A stretch of 64,000 nucleotides of DNA from Psychrobacter sp. JCM 18900 (GTDB lineage Bacteria > Pseudomonadota > Gammaproteobacteria > Pseudomonadales > Moraxellaceae), in the NCBI RefSeq assembly GCF_904846625.1, contig NZ_CAJHBL010000003.1:248001-312000 (forward strand), in the 5' to 3' direction. This document shows, in pieces, positions 25,779 through 34,015 of this stretch. Numbering within the stretch: the stretch's first letter is position 1; each line of letters begins with the position of its first letter. A program made the translations under genes and the position numbers. The notes under the pieces are model-generated. The model ran no database searches and was not told the origin of the DNA. It worked only from the letters and a program-made list of their open reading frames with translations.

Positions 25779-26789
25779 ATGACCGATACGACGTCAGTGC
25801 CAAACGGTTGGGTGTGTCTGTACCCACAAGACGACAGGGTGATCGAAGACAATAGTGTGACCGAAGATAATAGGTCGACCAGCCAAACGGTAACGATGTC
25901 TTTAGATAATCGCGGGCTGGCATACGCTGATGGGTTTTTTACCACCATGGGCATCATCGATGGGTTGATACTATGGTCAGACTACCATTATCAGCGGCTC
26001 GTCTCTCATGCTAAAGCCTTGCAGCTAAACATAAGTAGCGAAGAGCTATTAGCCGTACTGCAACTGTATGCCCAGCAGTTAGAGCAAGGTATGCTCAAGC
26101 TAGTAGTCTCCCGCGCTGCGCAGAATGTACGCGGTTATGGTTATACACCTAGTGCAGATGGTAGCGACTGTGAGATATGGCTAAAGGCTACCGCAATGCG
26201 AGTTTCTACTGCACTGCAATTGTCCTTGCCTGATGGAAACTTAGTACCTATCCAACCTAATGCTTCGGCAATATGTTTGGCTTCTCAGATTGCTTGCTTA
26301 CCGCCACCGCTGGCAGGTCTCAAGAGCCTTAATCGTTTAGACAATGTCCTCGCTAGTGGTGAGCTACAACGTATAAAAGCTGAGCCATTGGCATCAAAGC
26401 TTGCTTCAACACTTGGTGAAGGTCTGCTACGTGATATGAGCGGGCAGTGGGTTGAGGGTACGATGAGTAATGTATTCTATCAATTGGCAGAAGCACCACT
26501 ATCAGAATCCAAAACTGCCTCTAGCGTTCATAAAGACAATGAAAACTACCTAACCACCGGTCAGTGGTACACCCCTTCTATGGCTCAATCGGGTGTTGCT
26601 GGCGTCATGCGTCAGGTAATTATAGATGCGCTATCCACGACACAATACCCAGTCATAATCAGGTCGCTACAAGATGAGGATTTACCTAAAGTAACGCAGT
26701 TATTCTTTTGCAATGCACTGCGCGGTATCATGCCAATGAGCAGTCTAACTTTATTGTCAGGTGATGTTGTGGATTTTGAATCCGTTTAG
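25779..26789 (+). CDS. pabC: Aminodeoxychorismate lyase
   Basis: This PLP-dependent fold-type IV enzyme splits 4-amino-4-deoxychorismate into p-aminobenzoate and pyruvate for folate synthesis. Evidence is the start of the fold GLAYADGFFTTMG, the catalytic Lys in LKSLNRLDNVLAS and the WVEGTMSNVFY block. At 336 residues it is longer than the E. coli enzyme, due to an N-terminal extension and a Ser/Lys-rich insertion near residues 245-265. pabC, mltG and tmk commonly follow one another in gammaproteobacteria. Here that order is interrupted by the three-gene restriction cassette that starts three bases after the pabC stop. Confidence 0.9.
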   Translation: MTDTTSVPNGWVCLYPQDDRVIEDNSVTEDNRSTSQTVTMSLDNRGLAYADGFFTTMGIIDGLILWSDYHYQRLVSHAKALQLNISSEELLAVLQLYAQQLEQGMLKLVVSRAAQNVRGYGYTPSADGSDCEIWLKATAMRVSTALQLSLPDGNLVPIQPNASAICLASQIACLPPPLAGLKSLNRLDNVLASGELQRIKAEPLASKLASTLGEGLLRDMSGQWVEGTMSNVFYQLAEAPLSESKTASSVHKDNENYLTTGQWYTPSMAQSGVAGVMRQVIIDALSTTQYPVIIRSLQDEDLPKVTQLFFCNALRGIMPMSSLTLLSGDVVDFESV

Positions 26790-26792
26790 TTG

Positions 26793-26990
26793 TTATTGAA
26801 AAACAACAAATTTGGTATCAATAAAATCATCTGGATATAAAACCACTTGCTCATTTCTATACATTTCTTGCGCTTTCAAAAGGGCACTTTGCTCATCTTC
26901 TGCGACAACATCCACGATAGTGCTTAATGTTTCGACAATTTCAACTTGAAAGGTTTGTGCTGCCTTTTTATCTTTTCTTATTATATTCAC
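26793..26990 (-). CDS. dpnD: DpnD/PcfM-like small protein
   Basis: This 65-residue protein contains the pattern FQVEIVETLSTIVDVVAED, then ALLKAQEMYRNEQVVL and DFIDTKFVVF. It is the short beta-alpha-beta layout of the DpnD/PcfM family as I recall it. In pneumococcus dpnD is the second gene of the DpnI locus and its role is unknown. Finding it next to a DpnI homologue supports both assignments. The start is GTG at 26990 with a weak upstream GAG. Its stop is three bases from the pabC stop, so the two genes converge tail to tail. Confidence 0.7.
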   Translation of the reverse strand: MNIIRKDKKAAQTFQVEIVETLSTIVDVVAEDEQSALLKAQEMYRNEQVVLYPDDFIDTKFVVFQ

Positions 26991-27133
26991 ACTCGATTCT
27001 CATATATCACTTCAGTCATTTATACCAAGTAGATTAGCAAAAGCCCTCAAAACAAGTGATCGTCTTTTGTTACGCAGACTTGTGCCATAAAGCAAATCGA
27101 TCAATGCTGCTTATCTAATAAGGAGATAAGCCA
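26991..27133. promoter_or_regulatory. Divergent promoter region of the restriction cassette
   Basis: These 143 bases separate the dpnD-like gene (minus) from the unknown gene (plus) and carry both promoters. Two GATC sites, at 27058-27061 and 27099-27102, lie within it. They are targets of the cassette's own endonuclease when methylated, and could in principle make expression sensitive to adenine methylation; that is speculation. Confidence 0.4.
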
Positions 27134-27700
27134 ATGTACGAAGTTTATGAAGATGAAAGTATCCCGCTACAAATCCGTCGTTTGATGGTTTTTGATGAAA
27201 TCTGTAAATTAGCGAAGAAAGAACCTGATGAAATTATTCATTTATCAAAATTTACTCAGTTATCACTCGGAGTTATGTATCTAAAGGATTTTAAGAAATT
27301 TATAGCCTTTGGTGGTGTGTTTGAGTATGCACAAACACCCGAAGAAGTTATTGAGCAACGTATTCGCATTTTTCCTAACGACGAGCCAGTAAAGTGCGCG
27401 CTGACTGTTAATCTAAAGCAGTTTACTCGCCCAGCTAGTACACCTATACAATTAGTGTGGTATTGGAATAAATATGTAAAGAATAGAATGCATGCTTATG
27501 TTGACTATCGTGAAGAAGTTTTCTTTCGGATAAATGATGAAATTGATTCGGATTACCCACCGCATAAGCTTCATGACCGTCTAGTTGCGACAGCTCGTCT
27601 GCCACTATGGGATGATAGAGATGAGTTAATTGCAGATGTATACCGCGACAAAAAAGGACAGCCAAGACCTAAGCACTACAACGAGAAGCGACTAGTATAA
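27134..27700 (+). CDS. Unknown protein of the DpnI-type cassette
   Basis: A 188-residue soluble protein I do not recognise. It has a very strong ribosome-binding site (AAGGAGATAAG). The sequence is rich in charged and aromatic residues with no signal peptide or membrane segment: an N-terminal helical part (IPLQIRRLMVFDEICKLA), a central part with FKKFIAFGGVFEYAQTPEE and a basic C-terminal tail (DKKGQPRPKHYNEKR). It lies between the dpnD-like gene and the DpnI-like gene, and its last codons overlap the end of the latter tail to tail by nine bases. That position suggests it belongs to the restriction cassette, for example as a regulator or accessory factor, but no function can be stated. Confidence 0.7.
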   Translation: MYEVYEDESIPLQIRRLMVFDEICKLAKKEPDEIIHLSKFTQLSLGVMYLKDFKKFIAFGGVFEYAQTPEEVIEQRIRIFPNDEPVKCALTVNLKQFTRPASTPIQLVWYWNKYVKNRMHAYVDYREEVFFRINDEIDSDYPPHKLHDRLVATARLPLWDDRDELIADVYRDKKGQPRPKHYNEKRLV

Positions 27701-28456
27701 TTTTCGATAGTGACCACGGCTTACAAATTCAATGATGCCTTTATCTCGTAATACTTGTAATTGTTGGCGGATTTTATCTTTTACGTGGTTGTTTTCAGGA
27801 TGTTTGAGCCGCAACTCATCAGCAAAAGCATAAACTTGATTGAGAGAAAACCTGACATCGAGACGGTCGATACATTGCCAGACGTCGAGTGTCCAACCGC
27901 GTGAAGCCATAGATTGTTTGCGTAAAAATAAAGTCTTTTGGAACTGTTGGGTGACATTTTCACGCGGTATAACTTGTTGGTCTTTGACCAAAAATACTTT
28001 GCCCGATTCGGGTACTTGGCGTAAGTCAATATTGCAACCAACCCAACCTGCTCGTTTGGCATTCACTGATAAGGGTTTACGCTTAACAATAATATCGGGC
28101 GTAAAGAAATGCTTGGGAATAATCAGAAAATTATTGACGGTGTATTCTTTTGAGTAGGTTAAAAAGAAAAAGCTGGGATTGTTCTTACTATTGATACGCT
28201 CAATCATCGTCTTATAAGCGCCATCATCGACAACATTGCTTAACTTGGCTTTTTTACTTTTTAGCTCATATTGCTCATTACAATTTTCGCAATAAAAATC
28301 AGCGACAGGTTTGTTATTAGCAAACTCAGCTAGCGATTGGGCGCTACAATTGGTGCAGTAACTATTTTCTTTTACCCATGCTTCACTGAGTACACGAACT
28401 TTTTGAGGTTCAGAGTGATAGTTTTTAGCAAGACTTTGGTTAAAATGTAGGTTCAT
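27692..28456 (-). CDS. dpnI: DpnI-like type IIM methyl-directed restriction endonuclease
   Basis: At 254 residues it has the same length and layout as pneumococcal R.DpnI, which cuts GATC only when the adenine is methylated. The PD-(D/E)XK catalytic residues are Asp53, Glu64 and Lys66 (PVADFYC and YELKSKK), and the zinc site is Cys34, Cys37, Cys56 and Cys59. Other shared blocks are NNPSFFFLTY, RAGWVGCNIDL (with Trp138) and the C-terminal winged helix with IRQQLQVLRDKGIIEF. Such enzymes have no partner methylase: they require host GATC to be unmethylated and attack incoming Dam-modified DNA. It lies between pabC and mltG, reading against both, which suggests horizontal acquisition. Confidence 0.95.
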   Translation of the reverse strand: MNLHFNQSLAKNYHSEPQKVRVLSEAWVKENSYCTNCSAQSLAEFANNKPVADFYCENCNEQYELKSKKAKLSNVVDDGAYKTMIERINSKNNPSFFFLTYSKEYTVNNFLIIPKHFFTPDIIVKRKPLSVNAKRAGWVGCNIDLRQVPESGKVFLVKDQQVIPRENVTQQFQKTLFLRKQSMASRGWTLDVWQCIDRLDVRFSLNQVYAFADELRLKHPENNHVKDKIRQQLQVLRDKGIIEFVSRGHYRKLY

Positions 28457-28626
28457 AAGATATTTTCATTATTAATAGATAAGCTGAGAATACTGAAAAA
28501 AACACCTAAGTATTAAGCCATATAAACGGCTATCAATAGCAAGATAATTCATAAGCTAAGCAAATACCATTGAAAATCGCACGGTTCAGTGCTAAATTCT
28601 AGCAAACATCTGCCTCGCGAGTTGCC

Positions 28627-29916
28627 ATGAGCAAGCCTACACCCAATATACCACCTGAACGTCCCAATGAGTCGCCGTCAAACAAACAAGATGGCACAGT
28701 CGAGGAGCGTGTCGATACTACGCTGCCGGACGCGCAACCAGTGGTAGATGAGGTGGAAGACACATCAGCAACGCCAGCAACCAACGTCTCGCTCATCAGC
28801 GGCAACAGTAAACCGCGCCAATATAAAGTCAATAACCCATCGTTTTTTATGCAACGCGGCTATCAAGTGCTGCTAGTGTTGGGGCTAATTGCTGCGTTTT
28901 TATTGGTCATGGTTTATCAGACGTTGTTTGGTCGTATCGAGCAGCCGCAGCAAATGGTCACGATTGAGCCAGGTCAGACGTATTATGGTCTATTACCGCA
29001 GTGGCAGCAGCAGATTCCGCTGTTTTCGGCAGGCGTGGCCAAGCTGTATATCAAATCGCAAGTCGATGCGCCGTTGCATGCTGGTACGTATCAATTACCC
29101 GAGAACCCGACTATCGCTGAGGCACTACAAATACTAGGTCAAGGCGCAAAAGCAGCCATGGTCAAGGTACAGATTATCGAAGGTAAGACATCTAAAGACC
29201 TTTATCAAGCGCTGCGTGACAACGACAAAATCGAAAAAGAAGTACTGACCGCAGATAGTGACAATGCCAGTATCGCCCAAGCATTAGATTTGACGGGTGT
29301 ATTGCCAGACAGTGTGGCTAATAGTAGTGACCCGATTGTTAATTATAATCTTGAAGGTTGGTTCGCGCCTGACACTTATTATTATGGTGAAGGAACCAGC
29401 GATAAAAAAGTATTGACTGACTTGTATAAGCGTCAGCAGCAGGTACTGACTGATGCGTGGGAAAATCGTGCGCCGAATCTGCCTTACAAGAGTCCATATG
29501 AAGCGTTAGTGATGGCGTCTATTATTGAAAAAGAGACCAGCGTTGCTGATGAACGCCCTTTAGTTTCTGCCGTATTTAGAAATCGCTTAAATAAAAACAT
29601 GCGTATGCAGACGGACCCAACCATTATCTATGGTATGGGCAGTCGTTATGATGGCAATATTCGCCGCAAAGACATCAATGAAAAAACGTCTTACAACACC
29701 TACCAAATTGATGGTTTACCGCCAACGCCAATTGCGCTACCATCAGCGGCCTCTATCGAAGCGACCTTACATCCTGCTGATAGTGAAGCGCTGTATTTTG
29801 TGGCAACGGGCAATGGTGGGCACAAATTTACCAATAGCTTGGCTGAGCACAATCAAGCGGTAAAAGACTATCTCAGTGTCATGCGTGAGAAGAAATCTCA
29901 AACGCCGCCGCAGTAA
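28627..29916 (+). CDS. mltG: Endolytic transglycosylase MltG
   Basis: The protein has an N-terminal cytoplasmic stretch of about 75 residues rich in Pro, Thr, Glu and Ser, one membrane helix (YQVLLVLGLIAAFLLVMVY, about 78-96) and a periplasmic YceG domain. The catalytic Glu is in VMASIIEKETSVADERPLV, followed by MQTDPTIIYGMG and SYNTYQIDGLPPTPI, all family hallmarks. It cleaves nascent glycan strands and so limits peptidoglycan chain length. The cytoplasmic extension is longer than in E. coli. It is followed 88 bases later by tmk, the usual neighbour. Confidence 0.94.
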   Translation: MSKPTPNIPPERPNESPSNKQDGTVEERVDTTLPDAQPVVDEVEDTSATPATNVSLISGNSKPRQYKVNNPSFFMQRGYQVLLVLGLIAAFLLVMVYQTLFGRIEQPQQMVTIEPGQTYYGLLPQWQQQIPLFSAGVAKLYIKSQVDAPLHAGTYQLPENPTIAEALQILGQGAKAAMVKVQIIEGKTSKDLYQALRDNDKIEKEVLTADSDNASIAQALDLTGVLPDSVANSSDPIVNYNLEGWFAPDTYYYGEGTSDKKVLTDLYKRQQQVLTDAWENRAPNLPYKSPYEALVMASIIEKETSVADERPLVSAVFRNRLNKNMRMQTDPTIIYGMGSRYDGNIRRKDINEKTSYNTYQIDGLPPTPIALPSAASIEATLHPADSEALYFVATGNGGHKFTNSLAEHNQAVKDYLSVMREKKSQTPPQ

Positions 29917-30004
29917 TATTCCTTCTTAATCTTCTTAAAAAACTTATCGTTTATTGAGTGCTACAAAGTAGAGGTAGCGCTCATCAATGACATAAGGTCA
30001 TATC

Positions 30005-30736
30005 ATGTCAGTATCTATGCACACCAGCGCAACACCATCACATACCAACACACAATCATCGAATCTACTTGAATCAAGTGCTTCAAATACGGAGACGGCA
30101 CCTACTTTAGGTCGCTTTATTAGTTTTGAAGGAACCGAAGGCGTGGGGAAAACCACCGCGATTGAACAGTTATGCTTTCGCTTAGAAGCTAATGGTATTC
30201 CATATCTGCGTACTCGTGAACCGGGTGGTAGCCCATTTGCTGAGCAATTGCGTGACATATTATTGGACCCAGCGACTGATATCGAAGACGATACCGAGTT
30301 GCTGCTATTGTTTGCGGCGCGCTGTGATCACATGCAGCAAGTCATTTTACCAGCGCTCCAAAATGGTACTTGGGTCATATGTGACAGGTTTACCGACTCT
30401 ACTATTGCGTATCAGGGCTTTGGGCGTGCTTATGGTGACGAGCTGGTACGCGGCAAAATCGATATGCTGATCAAACAATTTGTGACGCAGCTTCCTGAGC
30501 TGACATTGTGGTTGGATTTGCCAGTAGCAGAGGGCATGAAACGTGCCAACAAGCGCAGTGCAGCAGATCGTTTTGAGCAGCAAGCTACCGAGTTTTTTAC
30601 TTGGGTGCATACTGGTTTTAGCCAGCTAGCGAGCGAATACCCTGAGCGTATACAGCGTATTGATGCATCGGGCAGTACGGATGATGTGAGTGCGCGTATA
30701 TGGCAGACTGTTATGGACAGATTCGATATCAAATAA
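30005..30736 (+). CDS. tmk: Thymidylate kinase
   Basis: Thymidylate kinase phosphorylates dTMP to dTDP. The P-loop GTEGVGKTT is near residue 45, the DR(Y/F)-type motif CDRFTDSTIAYQG in the middle, and the substrate motif TREPGGSPFAEQLRD between them. The protein is 243 residues, about 30 longer than usual because of a Ser/Thr-rich N-terminal extension before LGRFISFEGTEG. The ATG at 30005 has AAGGTC upstream, so the extension looks genuine. A terminator follows. Confidence 0.93.
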   Translation: MSVSMHTSATPSHTNTQSSNLLESSASNTETAPTLGRFISFEGTEGVGKTTAIEQLCFRLEANGIPYLRTREPGGSPFAEQLRDILLDPATDIEDDTELLLLFAARCDHMQQVILPALQNGTWVICDRFTDSTIAYQGFGRAYGDELVRGKIDMLIKQFVTQLPELTLWLDLPVAEGMKRANKRSAADRFEQQATEFFTWVHTGFSQLASEYPERIQRIDASGSTDDVSARIWQTVMDRFDIK

Positions 30737-30783
30737 TTAAATTTTGCCAAATAGATTTATAAGGCAGTTAGATGTATCGATAT

Positions 30784-30807
30784 CCAGTTAGCCAGTTAGC
30801 CAGTTAG
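30784..30807. repeat. Short tandem repeat, 3 x 8 bp
   Basis: The octamer CCAGTTAG is repeated three times directly between tmk and its terminator. It is a minor slippage repeat and has no evident function. Confidence 0.7.
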
Positions 30808-30814
30808 CACCAAC

Positions 30815-30845
30815 AAAAAGCCCCAGCAATATGCTGGGGCTTTTT
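30815..30845. terminator. Bidirectional terminator between tmk and the antiporter gene
   Basis: The stem GCCCCAGCAATATGCTGGGGC is perfect and has A5 and T5 flanks. Confidence 0.92.
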
Positions 30846-30896
30846 ATGAAGGTAAATATTTTATCTTTAAGTCAATAAAGCAGATAACAACGCATA

Positions 30897-33170
30897 TTAT
30901 TTGTCGTCTGACTTATCTACTTTTACATCCTCAGTAGTAGCGATAGAGGCGTCGCTATCTTGAGCAGAGTCAGGTAGTCGATTTGGGTCAAGCGCTCCTT
31001 TTTTGTTTTTAGGGGCACTACCATTGCCATTACTGTTCGTAGAGGTTTTGGTCTTCGAAGTCGCTGTCGAGTTTGCAGACATGACACCTTTATTATCCCC
31101 ACTAGTAGCAGACGTTTTTGGCTCTTCTACTGGCTCACTTTTCTCTACAGTAGTGCTAGAAGGTGACTTAGTCTCAATGTTACTGCTTTGGGTAGCTGAT
31201 GACGGATTAGCAGTGTTTTGCTCATCACTTTTGTCACTATCTACCGAAGGCTCTGGCGCTGCTGTTTGGCTATCGTCAGGGTTAGGCTCCTGCTCTTTAC
31301 GCTTTTCAGGAGCTTTTGAGTTGGATTCAAAGTTAGCATCAGCTGCCATGCGAGCCTGCTCTTGTTTAGGCGTTACATCGACTGGCTTCGGCTGTACTTC
31401 ATCGTCTACCACTAGCGATATAAGCTTACGGTCACGAGGGACAGTACCGTCAAATTTATCGGTGATGACGTGCAGTTTGCCTTCTTTGTCGACGGTATAT
31501 AGCGGTACGAATTGCTTATTATCCGCTTTATACTGCTCAAAGCTATAGCTATCCGTGATATTGGTAATCTTAATTCGAGCTTTTTTGGACAGCATACTGG
31601 CAAGCTTGGTATAGGTCACATCTTTGCCAAACAGCCACTGTGAATGGAAGTTCGATTGCTTATCATCACGCTCGCTTTTAACTTTTTCATCACTGAATTT
31701 AAGACGGTATAGCTTACGCTCACCAAATTCATGACGATAATGAATCTCGGACAAAGTATTCATTTCTTTGTCCATACTCATCGCAAACAAGCGACCAATA
31801 CCGATTAGATCCAGATGATGATCTGCGTGATCAGAGATAGGGTTGCCAAAGTAAGTACGCAGACCGCTCATGCGTGCGCGAGCAATATTGGTGTAGTTAT
31901 TGTGCGCAACGATGACGTCAAAGCCTTGGTCTTTGAGAGAGGTAGCAATCAATAGCGCAATTGGGTTTGAGCCAACGATAAGGATACCGTTGGTCTCAGG
32001 CTCACGTACGCCTAGTAAATTACCGACGACCTTTGCACCTAGGCCCTGAATCATGACCGTACCGATAATGACCATAAATACGAGCGGTACAAGCAGTTCA
32101 ACGCCCTGAATATCATACTCTTGCAAACGAATCGCAAACAGTGATGAGATAGCAGCAGCGACGATACCACGTGGCCCAATCCAGCTAATCATCAGCTTTT
32201 CATTGGTCTTAAGGTTCGAGCCGATAGCCGATGCCCAGACTGATAGTGGGCGTGCGACAAACATCACGATAGCGAGCAGCACTAGCCCTGCAAAACCAAC
32301 ACTAAGCAAGCTTGCCAACTCTACACGCGCCGCCAGAATAATGAACAGCACTGAAATCAGTAAAATGGTTAATGATTCATTAAACTCTAAAATCGTCTCA
32401 CGTGGGAATTTTGGCCAGTTTGCCAATGCCACGCCCAATACTGTAACAGTTAACAGACCTGATTCATGCTCTAGATGATTTGATATTGAAAATAAGACCA
32501 GTACAAATGCTAGGGTAAAAACATTACGCAAAAACTCAGGAATCATATGACGACGCATGAGGAATGCAAGTAGCCAAGCGCCTGCCATACCCATTGCCGT
32601 TGCCAATACGACAATCTTAGCAAATAGTAGAATACTACTGGCTTCGCCGCCTGAGATAATGTACTCATAGACCAATACCACAGCGATAGCGCCGATTGGG
32701 TCAATGATAATACCTTCCCATTTCAAGATGTTGGAAATGGTTTTGTTAGGGCGTACACTGCGTAGCAGCGGCATGATAACCGTTGGACCAGTCACACAGA
32801 CCAGTGCACCAAACAGCAACGCAATCAATGGATCGACATCGAATAGTAAATAAGTCGATAGTGCCACGATAGCAATGGTAATCAGTACACCGACCGATAC
32901 CAGCATCTGTACCACGGTACCATGCTGCTTAATCTCATCGAACTCTAGCGTTAGCGATCCTTCAAATAGGATAATCGCCACGCCCAAAGAGATGAAAGGA
33001 AACATCAGCTCGCCCAACACCAAGTCTGGGTCAAATACACCCAGCACTGGGCCGACGATAATACCAATCAGTAATAAAAATAAAATGGATGGTTGCTTTA
33101 AATACCAAGCCAACCATTGGGCGGCAATGCCAATCCCAACCACGCCGGATAGCAAAAGGGCGGTATCCAT
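30897..33170 (-). CDS. CPA1-family sodium/proton antiporter with a TrkA-type domain and long tail
   Basis: About twelve membrane helices fill residues 1-390, with features of the NhaP/CPA1 class such as GIIVGPVLGVFDPD, CVTGPTVIMPLL and WIGPRGIVAAAIS. A TrkA-N-like nucleotide-binding domain follows (NGILIVGSNPIALLIATSL, from about 395). The last 150 or so residues are a low-complexity tail of Ser, Thr, Asp, Glu, Asn and Lys with several Pro, ending in SKTKTSTNSNGNGSAP and charged repeats. The membrane and nucleotide domains predict cation/proton exchange under ligand control; the tail is unusual for the family. The ribosome-binding site AAAGGAT precedes the ATG. Confidence 0.87.
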   Translation of the reverse strand: MDTALLLSGVVGIGIAAQWLAWYLKQPSILFLLLIGIIVGPVLGVFDPDLVLGELMFPFISLGVAIILFEGSLTLEFDEIKQHGTVVQMLVSVGVLITIAIVALSTYLLFDVDPLIALLFGALVCVTGPTVIMPLLRSVRPNKTISNILKWEGIIIDPIGAIAVVLVYEYIISGGEASSILLFAKIVVLATAMGMAGAWLLAFLMRRHMIPEFLRNVFTLAFVLVLFSISNHLEHESGLLTVTVLGVALANWPKFPRETILEFNESLTILLISVLFIILAARVELASLLSVGFAGLVLLAIVMFVARPLSVWASAIGSNLKTNEKLMISWIGPRGIVAAAISSLFAIRLQEYDIQGVELLVPLVFMVIIGTVMIQGLGAKVVGNLLGVREPETNGILIVGSNPIALLIATSLKDQGFDVIVAHNNYTNIARARMSGLRTYFGNPISDHADHHLDLIGIGRLFAMSMDKEMNTLSEIHYRHEFGERKLYRLKFSDEKVKSERDDKQSNFHSQWLFGKDVTYTKLASMLSKKARIKITNITDSYSFEQYKADNKQFVPLYTVDKEGKLHVITDKFDGTVPRDRKLISLVVDDEVQPKPVDVTPKQEQARMAADANFESNSKAPEKRKEQEPNPDDSQTAAPEPSVDSDKSDEQNTANPSSATQSSNIETKSPSSTTVEKSEPVEEPKTSATSGDNKGVMSANSTATSKTKTSTNSNGNGSAPKNKKGALDPNRLPDSAQDSDASIATTEDVKVDKSDDK

Positions 33171-34015
33171 AAATTAATCCTTTTATAATCTTGTCATATT
33201 TTATATCTATCGATAGCTGTTATAAGATAGTCGCTACCGCTTATTTAACATTAAGTTGTTATCCGTTTTTGTTGTAGCTAGACCATCGCACTGATAGCCA
33301 TCATGAATCACAACATAAGCTAGATATGATATAACTACTATAAAGTAGCAAAGACAAAAGCGCTTCTAGATAAATCACAATACGCTAGAAATGCAAAAGA
33401 TGGAAAACAAGAGTGATGATAGCCAGTTTATAAGCCTGCAATAAACAGCCCTATATAAAAGCTAACTTTTGTTTGTTTAGTAAAATATTTGGTTTGACAT
33501 CATACCATGATTTTATTTCAAGCTGATGTAAGCCGTACCTGCTAAAAAGCTATCTTACGGCCATAAAAGTATACGAAGCCCGTATGAAATAACGCTGCCT
33601 TGGGTTATCCTGCACTATGCAAAGGACATCAGCTCAATACTTCAAGTTTTTATTTATCATACAGTAGCTGCGTGAGGCATGCACGTCACGCACAGGATAA
33701 TAGTGTTGGCGCTATGAAATATCATATACTGATAGCTGACATGGTTTATTTTTATAAGACACTATTAACCATCTTCTAAAGACAAGCACTCTATAAATAT
33801 TCAAGTAATGAGTAGGGATAAAAATAAGCGTAAAGTAATTGCTAAATAGCTATGACAATAAGTTCGAATAAAAGTGCTGTGCAATATAAATAGATAAGAG
33901 AATATAATTTCACCAAATAGTAACGAATAGGGGCATGCCGCTTGGTGTAGTCGCTATCGCTGACAATCATAACGTGGCTGTTAATAACAGCGATTACTCA
34001 TATGGAGGACACAAA
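33171..34015. other. Long intergenic region, no gene seen
   Basis: About 845 bases lie between the divergent antiporter and protease genes. A hairpin (GCGTGA and TCACGC around ten bases) is at about 33671-33692. I see no protein gene with a ribosome-binding site and no RNA I recognise. Confidence 0.45.

Noticed and set aside
27692..28456. A partner GATC methylase for the endonuclease
   Set aside because: None is present in the cassette, and DpnI-type enzymes do not need one because they cut only methylated DNA.
30430..30750. Minus-strand frame of 106 codons opposite tmk
   Set aside because: It is fully covered by the conserved thymidylate kinase gene.
31003..31548. Plus-strand reading frame of 181 codons
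   Set aside because: It is the shadow of the low-complexity tail of the antiporter gene and has no start signal.
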